Shown: positions 1 to 12,512, numbered from the stretch's first letter. The stretch: DNA of 64,000 bases from Macrotrachela quadricornifera (GCA_022393335.1 JAJEKB010022026.1:18172-82171); one strand, 5' to 3'. The notes: generated by a model not told the origin, from the letters alone. A program made the numbers and translations.

Positions 1-2640
1 TGTGCAGTTTCGGCAGCGATCTGAGTGTAAATCTAGACGTGGATATGGACGAAAACTCACCAACCTACTTTATCGAACTAATTCTTATTTTATAAAAATC
101 TCTATTGAATCTACTACAAAATAATGGTTTATCAACTGTTTTTATTGTCAAATCTTGAGATGCAGAATTTCATCAGAACCTATCAAAGACATTAAATTGT
201 GGAAAACTAGACACATGACTAAAAAGTTTCTGCATTTTCTTTGAGTACATTCACAAGCATCAGGACCATGGTATTCGTAAATTTGTTGTCTAATTTCACA
301 TACGAACAATCGTATTGTGTAGACTAAAAATTATTTCATTTAAAATATGCAACGACGAGCACTAAATTCTCTATAGACGAGTAAAAGACAGTAGCGTTTT
401 TATCTTATTTTGCATGATTGAAAAAAATAAATTTCTTCTTTTGCAAATCTTAGAGATCCGACCATAACAACCGATCAGTTGCCTTCAAGGCAAAAAAAAC
501 ATTCAACTGGAATGGATTATATTTGAATAGGTTTCATTTGTTTTTTCGATGTAATTTAATTCCTGTATCATCATTTGCTCTTACATTTATTCCCATAATG
601 AAAAATTTCATTTCTTCTCACAGTTATACAAACAGGTTTTTTCATAACAACCAAAACTGAAAGCAAGAACAAAAATTAATTAAATTTTGTTGACATGAAT
701 AGAAAGGTCATTTAATTACACATAGCAAATGAAAGCTTAATTTACAAAAAAAAAATTTAGATAATTACAAACATGCATCTGATACACAGATACGTGTCCT
801 CATAATAACCAGAACGAAAAAGTAGGACAGAAAATAATTAAATTTCGTTGACATTAATAGAAGACTCAAGGTTGAGTGTATATGATTTGAAACTAAAAGA
901 AAAACTTATATGTCGACCTTTCTGTTGCCTTATTAGATCGTTTTATATGATTTCTAATATAAAAAAAATATTCAACTTTACATGATTATAACACCCAAAA
1001 GAATTTTAAAAAGCAAATTTTTCCAAATAGATACGAAATTAAATTATTGTATCATATATGTTCAATGTTTAGAAAAATCACATTAGGTGCTTTGATTGTT
1101 ATTCACATAGCTATCATGAGATGGATTTAATGGCGTTTTTCTAGCATTCACATTGATTGAACTACCGTTGGAATATATGTTCATACTCGAATTGTGAGTT
1201 CGTCACGTTCTTTCTTACAGACATATCTGGTAATGAATAGATTAAGTCTCATTCGAAACGATCATTGTAAGAAGCTTAGAATTGTCTTGTAAGCTTACAT
1301 CCTCACTCTTATTGATATTCATCTTATTCATTCTCGACATCAAATGACTACAGTATCAATGTTGTTTGATAATTTTTTATTATCAAAAACAATAATGAAA
1401 TATTGAATTCGATAAAGTATCATGATTGTTCATTTCATCTCACCCAAAGAAAGGGAAACAAAAGAGCACTCGAATAAGTTAAAGAGAAGATTGTAATTCG
1501 AAAATGAAGCGCTATCATTTGTAGGTTATAACAGTTGACCCATATATAATTGCTCTCTTAATAATTTTAAGATTTCTCGTCTATTGTTCCTGTGATTAAA
1601 AACCTTTTTTATTAAAAGATAGCGTTTGAAATTCTCTACTGAACTATATACAAAGGCCCTTCGACTGCTTTAGATAAATTTGAAAAGAAGATGAAAAATA
1701 AGAACATATAAAAAGCTGTAAAATCTAACGGAACTGACATTAGAAGTAGCCGTGGTTCACATCCCTTATTTCGTCCTGTTGGAAAAGCAAAATATATCAA
1801 AAGATGCAGCGTGAAAAGCTCTACAATTTACATAAGATCGCCTATTTTATAATTACACTTTTTGTTTTCAAAATAGACAAAATTTTAAGCAATCAAATTT
1901 CGACCGTACCCAAAATGATATCTTTTTATAATTTGTTCTTTGTAAATTGTAGAACTTTTCGCACTACATCCATTGATATATTTTGTTCATCTAGTAAGAC
2001 AAAGTAAGTAATGAATATGTTATTATTTTCATTTTTTTCAAATACATCCAAAAATCTTTTCGATTTGATCCTATATGATTTTGTAGAGAAATATTCATCG
2101 GACCTAATACATAAAAGATGCTACAGAGACAGAAAAGAAAACACCAATATGTGTGAGAGATAAGAACGAATAAATATATAGAACCATCTGACAACTTGAT
2201 GAGTTTTATTAACAAAATCTTTTCTCGAAATACTTATATATAGAAAATACGCTCTAAAAGTAGTATTCTATTCTTGATAACAAAAAAAGATTATTTCTCA
2301 TATTCTTACCTTTAATAAATCTTTTTCTTGTCTGTTAATGGATATACTGAAGATGTGTGTTGTTGTAATGATTTTACTAAATTTAAATGCGCAACATTAT
2401 TATGAATCATATACGAATAAAGTGAAAAGAGTTTAAACTAGACAAGAAATTAGTTAAGTACTAAAGAAGATTAAGTTAACAGATAGTAGAGAAAGGTTAA
2501 AACAACATTTGTCCATTAATGAACTCAAAATGCAAAGTTTTACTAGTCATTATTGATCACCTGTTATCAAGGAATAATGGATTCCATCGAGTCGAAATAA
2601 AATGAAAATATTTATAATTATATTTTGATAAATAATATTC
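1..2640. other. intergenic, no gene recognised
   Basis: AT-rich sequence with only short open frames. The two longest (1804-2007 plus, 1991-2215 minus) have no recognisable domain, no splice context and low-complexity composition. I see no RNA gene or repeat array here. It is the 3' flank of the first opsin-like gene. Confidence 0.5.
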
Positions 2641-3709
2641 TTATGAATGTGTCATTTTACTTGTATAAATTAAAATAATTGGACTTAAAATTAATGAAAG
2701 TTTAGCTAATAATGCACATAAAGTTGGTATAAATGAATAATATTCTATAAATTTTGTTTGTTCAGTAAATTTTAATATAACAATAAATGCATATGGTGTC
2801 CAAATAATAAAATATTGTCCAGCTATAATTGCTGTTATAAAAGCATAACGTTGATCAACTTTTAATTTTTTTAAACGATTTGTTGTTTCGTTTAATTGTA
2901 TATCTGTAAAACGTTTACATAAATTAATTGATAATAATTCATTATTTGATGATTTTGTATTTATTGTTGATTGTCGTGGTGATAAATGTAATGATGTATA
3001 ATTAACATTTTGATATGATCTTAATAAATGACGAAGTATACACCAAACTCGTAGATTTGAATAAATAACAAGAAAAAATGGTATTATATAATTAAAAAAA
3101 AGAAGTATTATTATAAATATTCGTGAATAAATTGATGGATCATTCCATTTTAAACTACAATAAAAACCTGTATCTTCTTGAATATATCGATTTCCAATAT
3201 TAAAAAATGATGGAATTGACCAACATATTGATATTCCAGCACATAATAATACACTAAAATCACGATGATATTCAAGAAATTTATTTACATTATTTGATTT
3301 ATGTACAATACTAAAATATCGAAGAAAAGATAATAATGCAACAATATACCTAAATAGAAAAAAATTCTTTTTTTTAATTAATTATTTTAAATCGATCTTA
3401 CATATTAAAAAGTCCTGTTGAAAAACATATAAAACCATGAATTTTACATAAAATATCTGAATCTAAATATGATTGACATGTAAAACATTGTAATATAACA
3501 ATAGGTGTTGCTGTAAATATAACTAATATTGAACTAATTGACATACCAATCATAATAGGTGATAAACGATTAGGTACAAATTCTTTTTGTCTATAATAAT
3601 ATCGTTTGAAATAATAACGAAAAATAACTAATAAACTTATTAAAGATGTAAAAAGTAATAAACAACCAGCAAATCGATATAGATTACAATTAAATTTTGA
3701 TAACTTCAT
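2641..3709 (-). CDS. opsin-like seven-transmembrane receptor, copy 1
   Basis: Two exons, 3709-3402 and 3349-2641, with a 52-nt intron that splits a Met codon (AT|G); 338 residues. Opsin hallmarks seen: Cys88 in CKIHGF and Cys167 in GFYCSLKW (extracellular disulfide pair); Glu161 six residues before Cys167, the position of counterion Glu181 of bovine rhodopsin; WTPYA at 286-290 in TM6; and Lys319 in LLAKLSLILSP, seven residues before the TM7 Pro, the retinal Schiff-base position. Expected role is a G-protein-coupled photoreceptor in the plasma membrane. Oddities: the E/DRY motif reads LRY (112-114), TM2 lacks the usual Asp, NPxxY is SPIILIY, and the protein stops seven residues after that Tyr, so helix 8 and the C-terminal tail are essentially absent. 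A second copy lies upstream in the same orientation. The family call is from motifs only; photosensitivity is inferred. Confidence 0.82.
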
Positions 3710-6700
3710 CGTAGTATATTAATTTGAATCTAAAATGATTTTTATCAAAAATATTGGATTATTTTTTAGATATTCTAAACTAGCATTACAAAGTGTATCG
3801 CTTCATATATTTTTCGAGTGTTAGGACAATCCCAATGGATAAATTCAGTCAGCAAATGACCAGGAGTTCATTTTTCGAAGGAAAAAAAAACTTGAAGCTA
3901 TCAAAGGTTCAAGAAACATTCGAATGCCTTGACTTCAAGCGCTAATAGTAGTTCGAATTTCTCAGGAATGACACTCGAAAAACGAAATGTTCTAAAATAT
4001 TTTATGAGTTCTAGTTAATCGAAATAAATTTTTATTTTCGAATCCAAACAATCAATATTTAGTTTTCAACATAGATAGTAATATCACGTAATAAATGTAC
4101 TCACTTTAAAATATTCTATTATAAAAAAAAATCGAGTTTTATTGAAAGAATTCTTTTATAAATTTTTATCTTTCATAATTTCTATGAATATTATTTATTT
4201 ATATACATAAATTAATGAATAGGTCAATTTGATAATTAAAGAGAATTATAATTTGTTTTTCTCTTATTATATGATAAACGTGTTATATTATGGAAGTAAT
4301 AAGCTTATACTACGTTGTTGTTTTTTCTTTAATATTCTAATGATTATATAAAAGCTGTCAAAGGAGATAAGAATCGAATTCTTATAAGATATTACTAAAA
4401 TTTTCAAATAATTTGACATTCTATCTAACATGTTCGTATGATCTAATAGGATTTATTTACGAAGAAAAAAAAACAAGCAGATTTTATATTAAAAATAAAT
4501 CGAAACGTGTCAATCATTAAAAGAATTATAATTTGTATTAAGAAAATCTAGGTATAACTACAGTACCATTGAATACAATTCATAAAATACAACATTTTTT
4601 TTTATGATTAAAAACTATTTTCGATTATAATAATAACGATAGTGATAAATGTTTGATTATTAACATCGTAATAATTGCATGTTAAATCATATAAATAAAT
4701 TATCGAAATTCTCATCAAAAATTAATAGGTGATGTCTTAAATTTTATATTTTCTTTAAGGTATTATTACATATAAAAAATGTTCTATAATAACTAAGGAT
4801 AATCTTTTAATTCGAGAATTTTCAACTGTCTAACTAAAATGTTCATAAATTTTTTCAATATTTTTATTTTAAAAAATATATTTAACATTGTAAAAATAGT
4901 CTGTTATCTTTTCTCAATGAAATTCAAAAAGTTCTACAAAATCTGATACAAAAAAAACAAATTTTTTTAAAAATATTATCTGATTTTTTGATTGGCTATA
5001 TCTATGAAATTTGATGTATTTCATCACTAGTTTTAATTGTTTAAGAAAATGGGAAAAAATATAATTAAATGAAAAGAACCTATTGTAGTTAAGTTAAATA
5101 TTAAATAATTAATCAGAATTTCATATAATTCGACGTATAAAAATACGTCTATATCAACATCTATCTTAGCTATAATATATGTTTTTCATCTAATGAATAG
5201 TTCTTTAGTTAGAGAATAGAAACTTTCACACATAAAAGATCTCAATTAAATATATATATATATAATAAGAACTATAGCTTTCTACCTAAAGAAAAGTATG
5301 AAAATTATCATTAAGAATTTATTATTAGTTATTATAGAACATTATTTATATATTAAAACATATGCTTGAGTAATAGCTAAAAGAAAAGTACGACTTTTCA
5401 TGATGACTTGTCAAGATTTTCTATTGTAGCAAATACGTAAGATTAATATAAAAGATTCTTTTTTACTAAATTAAACGACAAAAGGAATTAAATTAACACC
5501 CACGTTTTACATATATATATCTATTTACATATTAATTCCTGTTTCTTTTATCTTTTAGTCTCAAATATTATATAGACATGGAAGAAAAAAATTGAATAAG
5601 TCACATAATAAATATATACATCGATGTAACAATAACTTAATTTAAATAAATAAAAAGTTAATTAAATTTCTATATATTTACTTTTATTTAATACATTCTC
5701 GACGATATGAATATTGTTTTATTCATAATTTGTGAAAATTTGCATTTCTTCATTTATGACAATTGTAATACGTTAAAATAGCTTTTGTTAATGTTTGCTC
5801 CTATGGATATGATTTATGAACATCTCTTTATCAATGGTAAAAGAATCAATCCCTTTAGTCAGAATATCGCAGAGATATTCAAATTTTTCTGCATTAAAGG
5901 AACTTCTAGCTGTTATGATTGAGTGGCTACTTTGCTTAGCATGTACCCACAAGGTACTGTGTTCACAACCTCAATAACATCATCTATGGAATGATCCTGG
6001 ACAAGTCGCTAACGGCTAACCTTGTTTCAAATAATTCATTCTATATGAGTCATTCGTGCTGATTCCATCTTTAGTCAGTATGTTGGATGGAAGAGAGTGC
6101 AGATACCATTGTCTGTAAAAAGAAAAGGTGATAGAACCCAACTGCATGTGGATGGGCGATAAGTCTATAGGACGTTATTATCATTAAAGGAACTTTTGGG
6201 TCATTCTACAGTGGATCCTATTGTCTTGAATATGTTAATTAATAATAACTTTAATGAAAAAATATGCCGTTATAATTTTCATGTTTGCTGTGTTTTTTTC
6301 GATTCATTTGAATATATAATTATATTACTATTGTGAATTTATTTATTTGACACTATTTGCATGACAAGTGCTTCATATTGAATTATTGATTATTATTTCT
6401 ATTTTTTGAATTCAAATAAAAGATTATTCTCTAAGGATTATGTATTCATATTTTTAACTATAAAGAAGTTTCTCGATTTTGTATAGATATATATCCTTTA
6501 ACCAGAATAGTACCAACCATTTTTATGTACTATACTGACACGATATGTTTTCATCTTCGATCTGATAGAAAAAAATCATTAAAATGATATTTTTTATTTA
6601 GAATAAGTAATACAAAAAATACATTTAACAGAGTACTCAATACAAACAAACGCAGAACAACTACAAGATTGAATTAAAGTTTTCTTGTCCATAGAATTTT

Positions 6701-7012
6701 TATTTCGTTTTGATAGATTGTTCTTCACTACAGGATAATCGATAATAGCTTAAAGATTGAAAATATATATCCACTTAGATAAATGAATGAGTCATTAAAT
6801 TATATATTGCAAGTTTTACTTGTTTTTTTCTTTCTTGTTATATATTTGTTGTATACTGAAGACATGATTTTGAATCAAAATATTGTAATAATATGAAAAA
6901 TAAATGTATCCCTTTTTAAAATCAACAACATATATCTATTTGTAAGGGATACTAATTGCTTCTAAAACTGAGAAAAAAAACAGAATATTTCTAGTATATT
7001 TTTTAAATTTGA
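3710..7012. other. intergenic between opsin-like genes
   Basis: About 3.3 kb of AT-rich DNA without a convincing gene. A somewhat GC-richer patch near 5790-6230 has short open stretches on the minus strand, broken by stops, that could be a decayed mobile-element ORF. I could not assign it to a family. Confidence 0.4.
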
Positions 7013-7025
7013 GGGGGGGGGGGGG
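7013..7025. repeat. homopolymer run of 13 G
   Basis: An uninterrupted run of 13 G lies 38 bases past the stop codon of the second opsin-like gene, in otherwise AT-rich DNA. It could form a G-quadruplex in DNA. A matching run of 16 C occurs at 37612-37627. Confidence 0.85.
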
Positions 7026-7062
7026 TTAAAAATGACCCTGGATGGCACTATTTGGAATAATA

Positions 7063-8911
7063 TTATGACATTTTATTTGTATAAATTAAAATTAATGGAT
7101 TAATAATAAGAGAAAATTTTACTAAAAATTCTGATATAATAGAATATATTGGATATTGACGCAAAAAATCCATATGTCCATTAATTATTAATATTGCTAC
7201 AATAGCATAAGGTGTCCAAGCAATTATAAATTGTATAATCATAATTGCTGTTATGTGTGCATAACGTTGATCAATTTTTAATTGTTGTAAACGATTAAAT
7301 TTTTTTTTTAAATGTTTATTAGATAAATATTTTCGTAAATTAAAATTAAATTTTTTTTGATAAATTATATTTGAATGTATAAATGTTGATGTTAATGATG
7401 AATGATAATATTTATTTAATTTTAATAAATAACGTAGAATAAAATAGATTCGAAGATTTGAATAAATAAGAATAAAAAGTAAAATAAAATAATTACATAT
7501 AAGTAATGAATAAACAAATAAACGTGAATGAAATATAGAATTATTCCAATCAAAACTACAATAAAAACCAATACGTTCATCTATATAATGATTTTCAATA
7601 TTTATAAATGGTGGTATTGACCAACATAAAGATATAAATGCACATATAATTACACTTAAACCACGATAACGTTCGAATACATGACTTAATAAACTATGTT
7701 TATGAATAATATTAATATATCGAAATATTGATAATAATACCAACATATACCTATATTAGGAAAGAAATCTATGTAAAACCGATTTTTTTTTAAATTTATT
7801 GATAGAGAATTTGTTGTTGCATAGCTCTCACTATGGTATTCAGAGTTCGGATCTATGGGAAAAATACTTGACGAATTTGGAATTAAAGATCATAATAAAA
7901 TATTCTATGACTTTAAGCTAATTATCTTACAATATCATATTAATCAAAAAAAAAGTTAATCTCAAAACATTGTTAATCTAAAGTAAGCATACTTCGAACT
8001 CATCTTCAGTCAATTGATTAAAAAGAATAGAAGTAAATCAAAAGAAGAAATTCTACATATAATAGAATGAATCATCCAACATATACAAATTCAATATGCT
8101 TAGAAATATCCAGTTCCTTTCATGATCATTTGTTAATTTTTTCGTGTAGATGTAATATCATTAGATTCAGTATTCAAGCGAACTGCTTAACATAATTTCT
8201 CAATTCTACTGGAATCTAATCATGAAACGATATGTTTTTATGTTGTCCAAAAATCTCTATTAGAATTATTACAATGGCCGATTACACGATTATTGATAAT
8301 TTTGTGCAGTTTGGTGTTTTATTCATCATGTAGAACTTCGGAAGATTTTTTATTTTGATGGAGTATCAATTCCACTATCCATTTATATACATTTTTATAT
8401 ATTTATCCTATAAACTTGATGAATTTCTTACCCTCATCTTCACTCTCAAGATTGTTTATTTTATTGAATATTATTTACACAAAGCAATGAGATAAATCTG
8501 TTCTATCTAAAACAATTTTCATGATTTATTAACCTTATTATTGCTGAAATTTTATTATTTATCAATTTCTTGTACCAGATATAAATAATAATTCAATGCT
8601 TACATATTAAAAGTACCAATAGTAAAACAGATAAAAGCATTTATTTTACAAATTCTAATATTTATTTTAAATGGTTGACATGTAAAACATTGAACAAGTA
8701 CCAAAGGTATACCTGTACATGATATTATGATTAAACTAATTAACATACCAATAAGAATAGGTGATAATGGTAATATAGGTAATCTTTGTTGATAACGACG
8801 ATATCGTCGAAAAAAATAACGAAATATAAGAATAATAGTAAACATAGAAGTACAACTTAAAAGTGAACCAGTAATACGATAAAATAGACAAGTTAATGGT
8901 AAGATAGACAT
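7063..8911 (-). CDS. opsin-like seven-transmembrane receptor, copy 2
   Basis: Exons 8911-8604 and 7750-7063; 331 residues. The intron is in the same place and phase as in copy 1 (AT|G Met codon after the GTFN segment) but is 853 nt long. Motifs match copy 1: Cys in CKINAF, Cys in GFYCSFDW with Glu six residues before it (counterion position), WTPYA in TM6, and Lys314 in FLVKFSLIINP, seven before the TM7 Pro. E/DRY reads FRY, the TM7 motif is NPLILIY, and the chain ends five residues after that Tyr. Exon 1 is 308 nt in both genes. The pair is a tandem duplication with substantial divergence, and both copies are uninterrupted, which argues for selection. The role is inferred to be a light- or retinoid-binding GPCR; coupling to a G protein is uncertain because of the altered E/DRY motif. 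Confidence 0.82.
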
Positions 8912-9739
8912 GTTTGATAATAATTAAAATTATATTTTCTTCATCAATTTTTATAACTATATATAATTCTTTTCTCTAAGATACCTTTTTTTTTATATAT
9001 CTTCATAGACTAAGAATAATAAATGTAAGTATAACACGAATAAAATAATACAGTTACATAATGACTCATTTCTTTTTTCTATGTATATTATTTGAAACAT
9101 GTTTAGAGTACATCCATTAGTCAATCCAAAAATAGTATAGATAAATAAGTCGACTTGTCAGGTTTTCTTTTTTTAGATTAAGTAGATATCGTGTAAAAGT
9201 TCTAATTCAAAAGATTTAGGTATGCATATTTTTGATGAACTTTGTAACTTTATTTATACTCAGCACGTGGTATAATCGAACGACTAATTTCGTATTAAAT
9301 TTTATTTATAATAAATCTAACATTTTAATTTAGTATTTTGCAAATATTTCGATATAAATCGATCTAATTTTTTTTTCTAAAGAATACACTATGAAAAGTT
9401 CGATAAACTGAGTAAAACGAATGGCGCAGAATAAAACAGTCACTTTTCAGTGGTTCTAGATTTCTTTGTTGAAGAATTTTCTGCTTTATAAAACTCATCA
9501 TTTTGGTTTATTAGATACTATTTTATAATTTTAAAAAATACTGCAGAATAAGGACGAATCAAAAATGAAACTGTGCCAGAAGGAACAGGTTATAATTTTT
9601 TTGCTCAATTTGATAATATGATTGTTGTGTATAAATCACACGTACATTGCATAAAGAATTCGTACTTATTTGATTAGTCCACATTGACAAATACGATTTT
9701 TTTCGTAACACTCTGCGACTCATACTGGATAATCGTAAA
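8912..9739. other. intergenic, upstream of opsin-like copy 2
   Basis: AT-rich sequence with no open frame of note. It contains the 5' flank and presumably the promoter of opsin-like copy 2, but no element I can name. Confidence 0.4.
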
Positions 9740-9877
9740 ATGATGGATTTAGTTATATACCTATTTTTGTCTATATTTAGTATGGTTCAATGCTTTCATT
9801 TTGACTACAGAAGAGAGCGAAATTTCCGCTCTACAAAAACTTCTATATCGCACATTTACATTGCGTCTTTTAGATAG
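9740..9877 (+). CDS. possible small secreted peptide (45 aa)
   Basis: A 45-codon frame with two adjacent ATG codons (MMDLVIYLFLSIF...). Residues 1-18 look like a signal peptide (hydrophobic core, then SMVQC). The remaining ~27 residues are basic and carry an RRER dibasic site, as in peptide precursors. It is short and could be chance. The 3' end overlaps an inverted repeat (9856-9931). No family recognised. Confidence 0.22.
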   Translation: MMDLVIYLFLSIFSMVQCFHFDYRRERNFRSTKTSISHIYIASFR

Positions 9878-9931
9878 TATCTTCACTCTTTTTTTTCATA
9901 ATTTGGATAATGAAACGAAGACGCAATGTAA
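9856..9931. repeat. short inverted repeat (hairpin)
   Basis: A perfect 14-bp inverted repeat, TTACATTGCGTCTT at 9856-9869 and its complement at 9918-9931, separated by 48 bp. It could be a small fold-back insertion or a transcript hairpin. Confidence 0.6.
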
Positions 9932-10238
9932 TCTGAATGAGTCTTCAAGCCATTGATTCTTTTTTTGTGTGTTTACATTGAAATTAAAATTACAAAACAT
10001 AAGATTTTCTTTTTATACTAAATTTTAAATACATTAAATTTAACCATTCATCATATAGTTTCTTAAATGATAGTTTAACATTTATATCAATATTTCAAAA
10101 TTCATTAACAAACAAAATACATTCCGTAATACACCAATTACAAAACTAGTTGATTTAATATTTTATAATAATCTTAATATGTTAATAGTAATATATGGAA
10201 TTACAAAATCAATTCAATAGAGAGAATTAATAGGAAAT

Positions 10239-10475
10239 ATGACTCGTAAAAGAACATTAATTTCGAAAATTAATGCACGATCAATTAGTTATAATCCTTC
10301 AACTACATCTTTATATTTATGATATAAATTTAACATATATTGCTTTACCTTTTCGAGATAATGATCCTCAACGTGCTATACGGCTTTATAATAATTCATT
10401 AATGTATCTTATAATTCAATGAATCAACCTATTCGTTATGATTTATCATTAAAAGAACAATGTATAATTCACTAA
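10239..10475 (+). pseudogene. decayed unidentified coding region
   Basis: Starting at the ATG at 10239 the plus strand reads MTRKRTLISKINARS and continues to a stop. Coding-like sequence then resumes in another frame (INLTYIALPFRDNDPQRAI) and again in a third frame (YNSMNQPIRYDLSLKEQC) before a stop at 10473-10475. Two frame changes plus internal stops point to a dead gene fragment. I do not recognise the parent family. Confidence 0.33.
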
Positions 10476-10696
10476 ACAAGAATATATCATAATTAATAAC
10501 CTAATTATCGTTGAAAATTTTTCGAATTATTATTCTACATTCAATAGAATTAATATCTCTATCATATTATTATTAAATTTTATTTGTTAAAAAAAAAACA
10601 AAATTCTAATATAACTCTAAAATTTAATCAATCAACTAAATATAAAGAAAAAAAATATTATTAAACATGCTTGAATAATAATACAATCATATATTA

Positions 10697-10981
10697 TTAA
10701 TTAATTAATAAATATATTGGAAGAATATAGACAATATTTCCAATAATACTAATAGCATTATTTGAAGTAGTTGCTGTTGTTGTTGTTATACGAATTGTAG
10801 TTGAATTTATAGCAATATTCATTTTTGTTGTAGTTGAATTTATAGCAAAATTTATTTTTGTTGTATTTGTATTGTTTATTAATGTTGATATTGTAAACAA
10901 TTGACATTGAATACATGTTAATATTGTAAATAAAAAATAAATATATAAAAAAAGATTAAGTTGAAATTTTGACATACTCAT
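10697..10981 (-). CDS. Thr-rich small cell-surface or secreted protein
   Basis: A single-exon, 94-residue frame. Residues ~8-26 form a hydrophobic signal peptide ending in CIQC. The middle is rich in Thr, Asn and Ser, with an imperfect repeat (TKINFAINSTT then TKMNIAINSTT) and several N-x-T/S sites. The C-terminus is hydrophobic (IVYILPIYLLIN), as in GPI-anchor signals. The architecture suggests a glycosylated, possibly GPI-anchored surface protein. Function unknown. Composition is extreme, so it may be species-restricted. Confidence 0.5.
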   Translation of the reverse strand: MSMSKFQLNLFLYIYFLFTILTCIQCQLFTISTLINNTNTTKINFAINSTTTKMNIAINSTTIRITTTTATTSNNAISIIGNIVYILPIYLLIN

Positions 10982-11225
10982 TGTACTGTTTTAGAATAAA
11001 AACTAACGAAACAATTTAATTCAATCTTTCTTTTATCAATAGAAAAAAGGTTAAGAATAGAAGAAAATATCATTTGATAAATGTTAGTAATTTCAATTCT
11101 GTACTACGTCTGTCCGTTTTTTTGATTAGAATGATTTATTAGATTGTCCATCAAAAAAAGATAAAATAAAATAAAAGTCATGCGAGATTAAATGATAATT
11201 TTTTTTTTATTGTTTAAAATGGAAT

Positions 11226-11774
11226 TTAGATTGTATCAACTGAAGCATTTTGTTCTTTAACAATGTTAAGTTGTTCTTGAAGAAGATCTCGAACTTTAGG
11301 TGTAATATTTGGATCTTCTAAAGCTGTTTCATAAAATTTAATTAATATTCCTTCACCACGATGAACTTCCGTAATAATTACTGATTTATCTCGACCATCA
11401 GTAAACCATGCTTTAACATCAATCCATGTTCGATGAGCAGTTGCAATAGCTGAACCTGATTTTATTCTAAAATATAAACTATAAAAATTTGTCTTTAAAA
11501 AATAATCAATAACTTACGGTTCAATACCAAAATCAACTTTAATAATATTTGATAATTGATTAATAAGATCAGAACGACTTGCAGCAATTTTTTCAAAAAG
11601 AATTTTTATTGTTGTATCTTTACAATCATAAGCACATTGTTTATAACCATTATAAGAATCATATAATGTTTCTAATATAATTTGACATTTTTCTGCTGTT
11701 TTATGACGAATAACAGTTGCTTCATCAGAAGCTACTTGTGAAGCAAGTATTCCTGTACTTGTATTAGATGACAT
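11226..11774 (-). CDS. DUF2383 (PA2169-type) ferritin-like four-helix protein
   Basis: Two exons, 11774-11518 and 11466-11226, joined across a 51-nt intron in a Pro codon (CC|A); 165 residues, close to the ~150 usual for the family. The N-terminal half (KTAEKCQIILETLYDSYNGY, then DCKDTTIKILFEKIAASR) and the C-terminal half (TAHRTWIDVKAWF, EVHRGEGILIKFYETALEDP, VRDLLQEQ) follow the DUF2383/PA2169 pattern, known mainly from bacteria as a ferritin-like helix bundle of unknown role. A spliced copy in a eukaryote suggests horizontal acquisition followed by intron gain. The Cys residues and the RGE element are intact. The neighbours give no functional hint. Confidence 0.8.
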
Positions 11775-12411
11775 GCCTTTTATATGAAAGAATGGAAGAA
11801 TATAGAATGTATGTGTTACTATATAATCAATTGATATATGTGATTATAGAAATTTAAAGTAGATGGAATGCCATGGCGAATCATAAATATAGTTTATGAT
11901 GGTATTCAAAAGATGTCGTACAAAAATGACCTATTTGAACGAAGAAACATCGCATTCTTTTGTATAAATTTCTTTGACATGATATTCTAAATGGAATAAT
12001 AAGAAGTTTATGGAATTATTGTGTTGTTTAAATTGTTTATATAAGAAATAGAATTTTTCGTAATTTATAAATGACAAAAACTAAAATTAAGGTCATTTAT
12101 ATGTAATGAAGAAACTCTTCAGTTACGTGGTTTTTGTACCAATATTTTAATTCATATATAAATCTTTTTTCTGATAGAGAATATTTATTGAAAAATATCA
12201 GCATAAAATTAATGTAAAACGAATCTTGTTTTTATAATTCATTTTTTTTTATTAACAGATGCTTTAATTATTATATAAAATTGCAATAACTATAGTAACA
12301 TTTATGATTGTGTATATAACAAAGCAAACAAATTTTCTAGTGTTAAATCAATACGAACTATTTGAATTTCAGCATTACATATATATATATTTACAGATAA
12401 AATAAAAGTTA
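11775..12411. other. intergenic, nothing recognised
   Basis: AT-rich sequence upstream of the DUF2383 gene. No open frame or repeat of note. Confidence 0.4.
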
Positions 12412-12512
12412 CAAGATTAACATATTGCCAACATGGATCACTGTATTCTTCTCCTTTTACAAAAGATCTTCAAAAAAACGAGAAGTAAACCTAAGATAAA
12501 ATATTGTTTCAT
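12412..12512 (-). pseudogene. internally deleted copy of the antistasin/WAP-like gene
   Basis: The start of this segment on the minus strand (MKQYFILGLL then LVFLKIF) matches the signal peptide of the gene at 13328-13780. The other end, around 12418-12465, matches its last codons and 3' flank (the cattgccaacatgga block). The ~350 nt between them, encoding all the Cys-rich domains, are missing, and the frame ends within 19 codons. It therefore cannot encode the inhibitor-like protein. Confidence 0.72.

Noticed and set aside
5790..6230. Minus-strand stretch with readable words such as SSFNAEKFEYLCDILTKG, reminiscent of a copia RNase H end
   Set aside because: The resemblance is limited to a few residues (DILTK) and is surrounded by stops; not enough for a mobile-element call.
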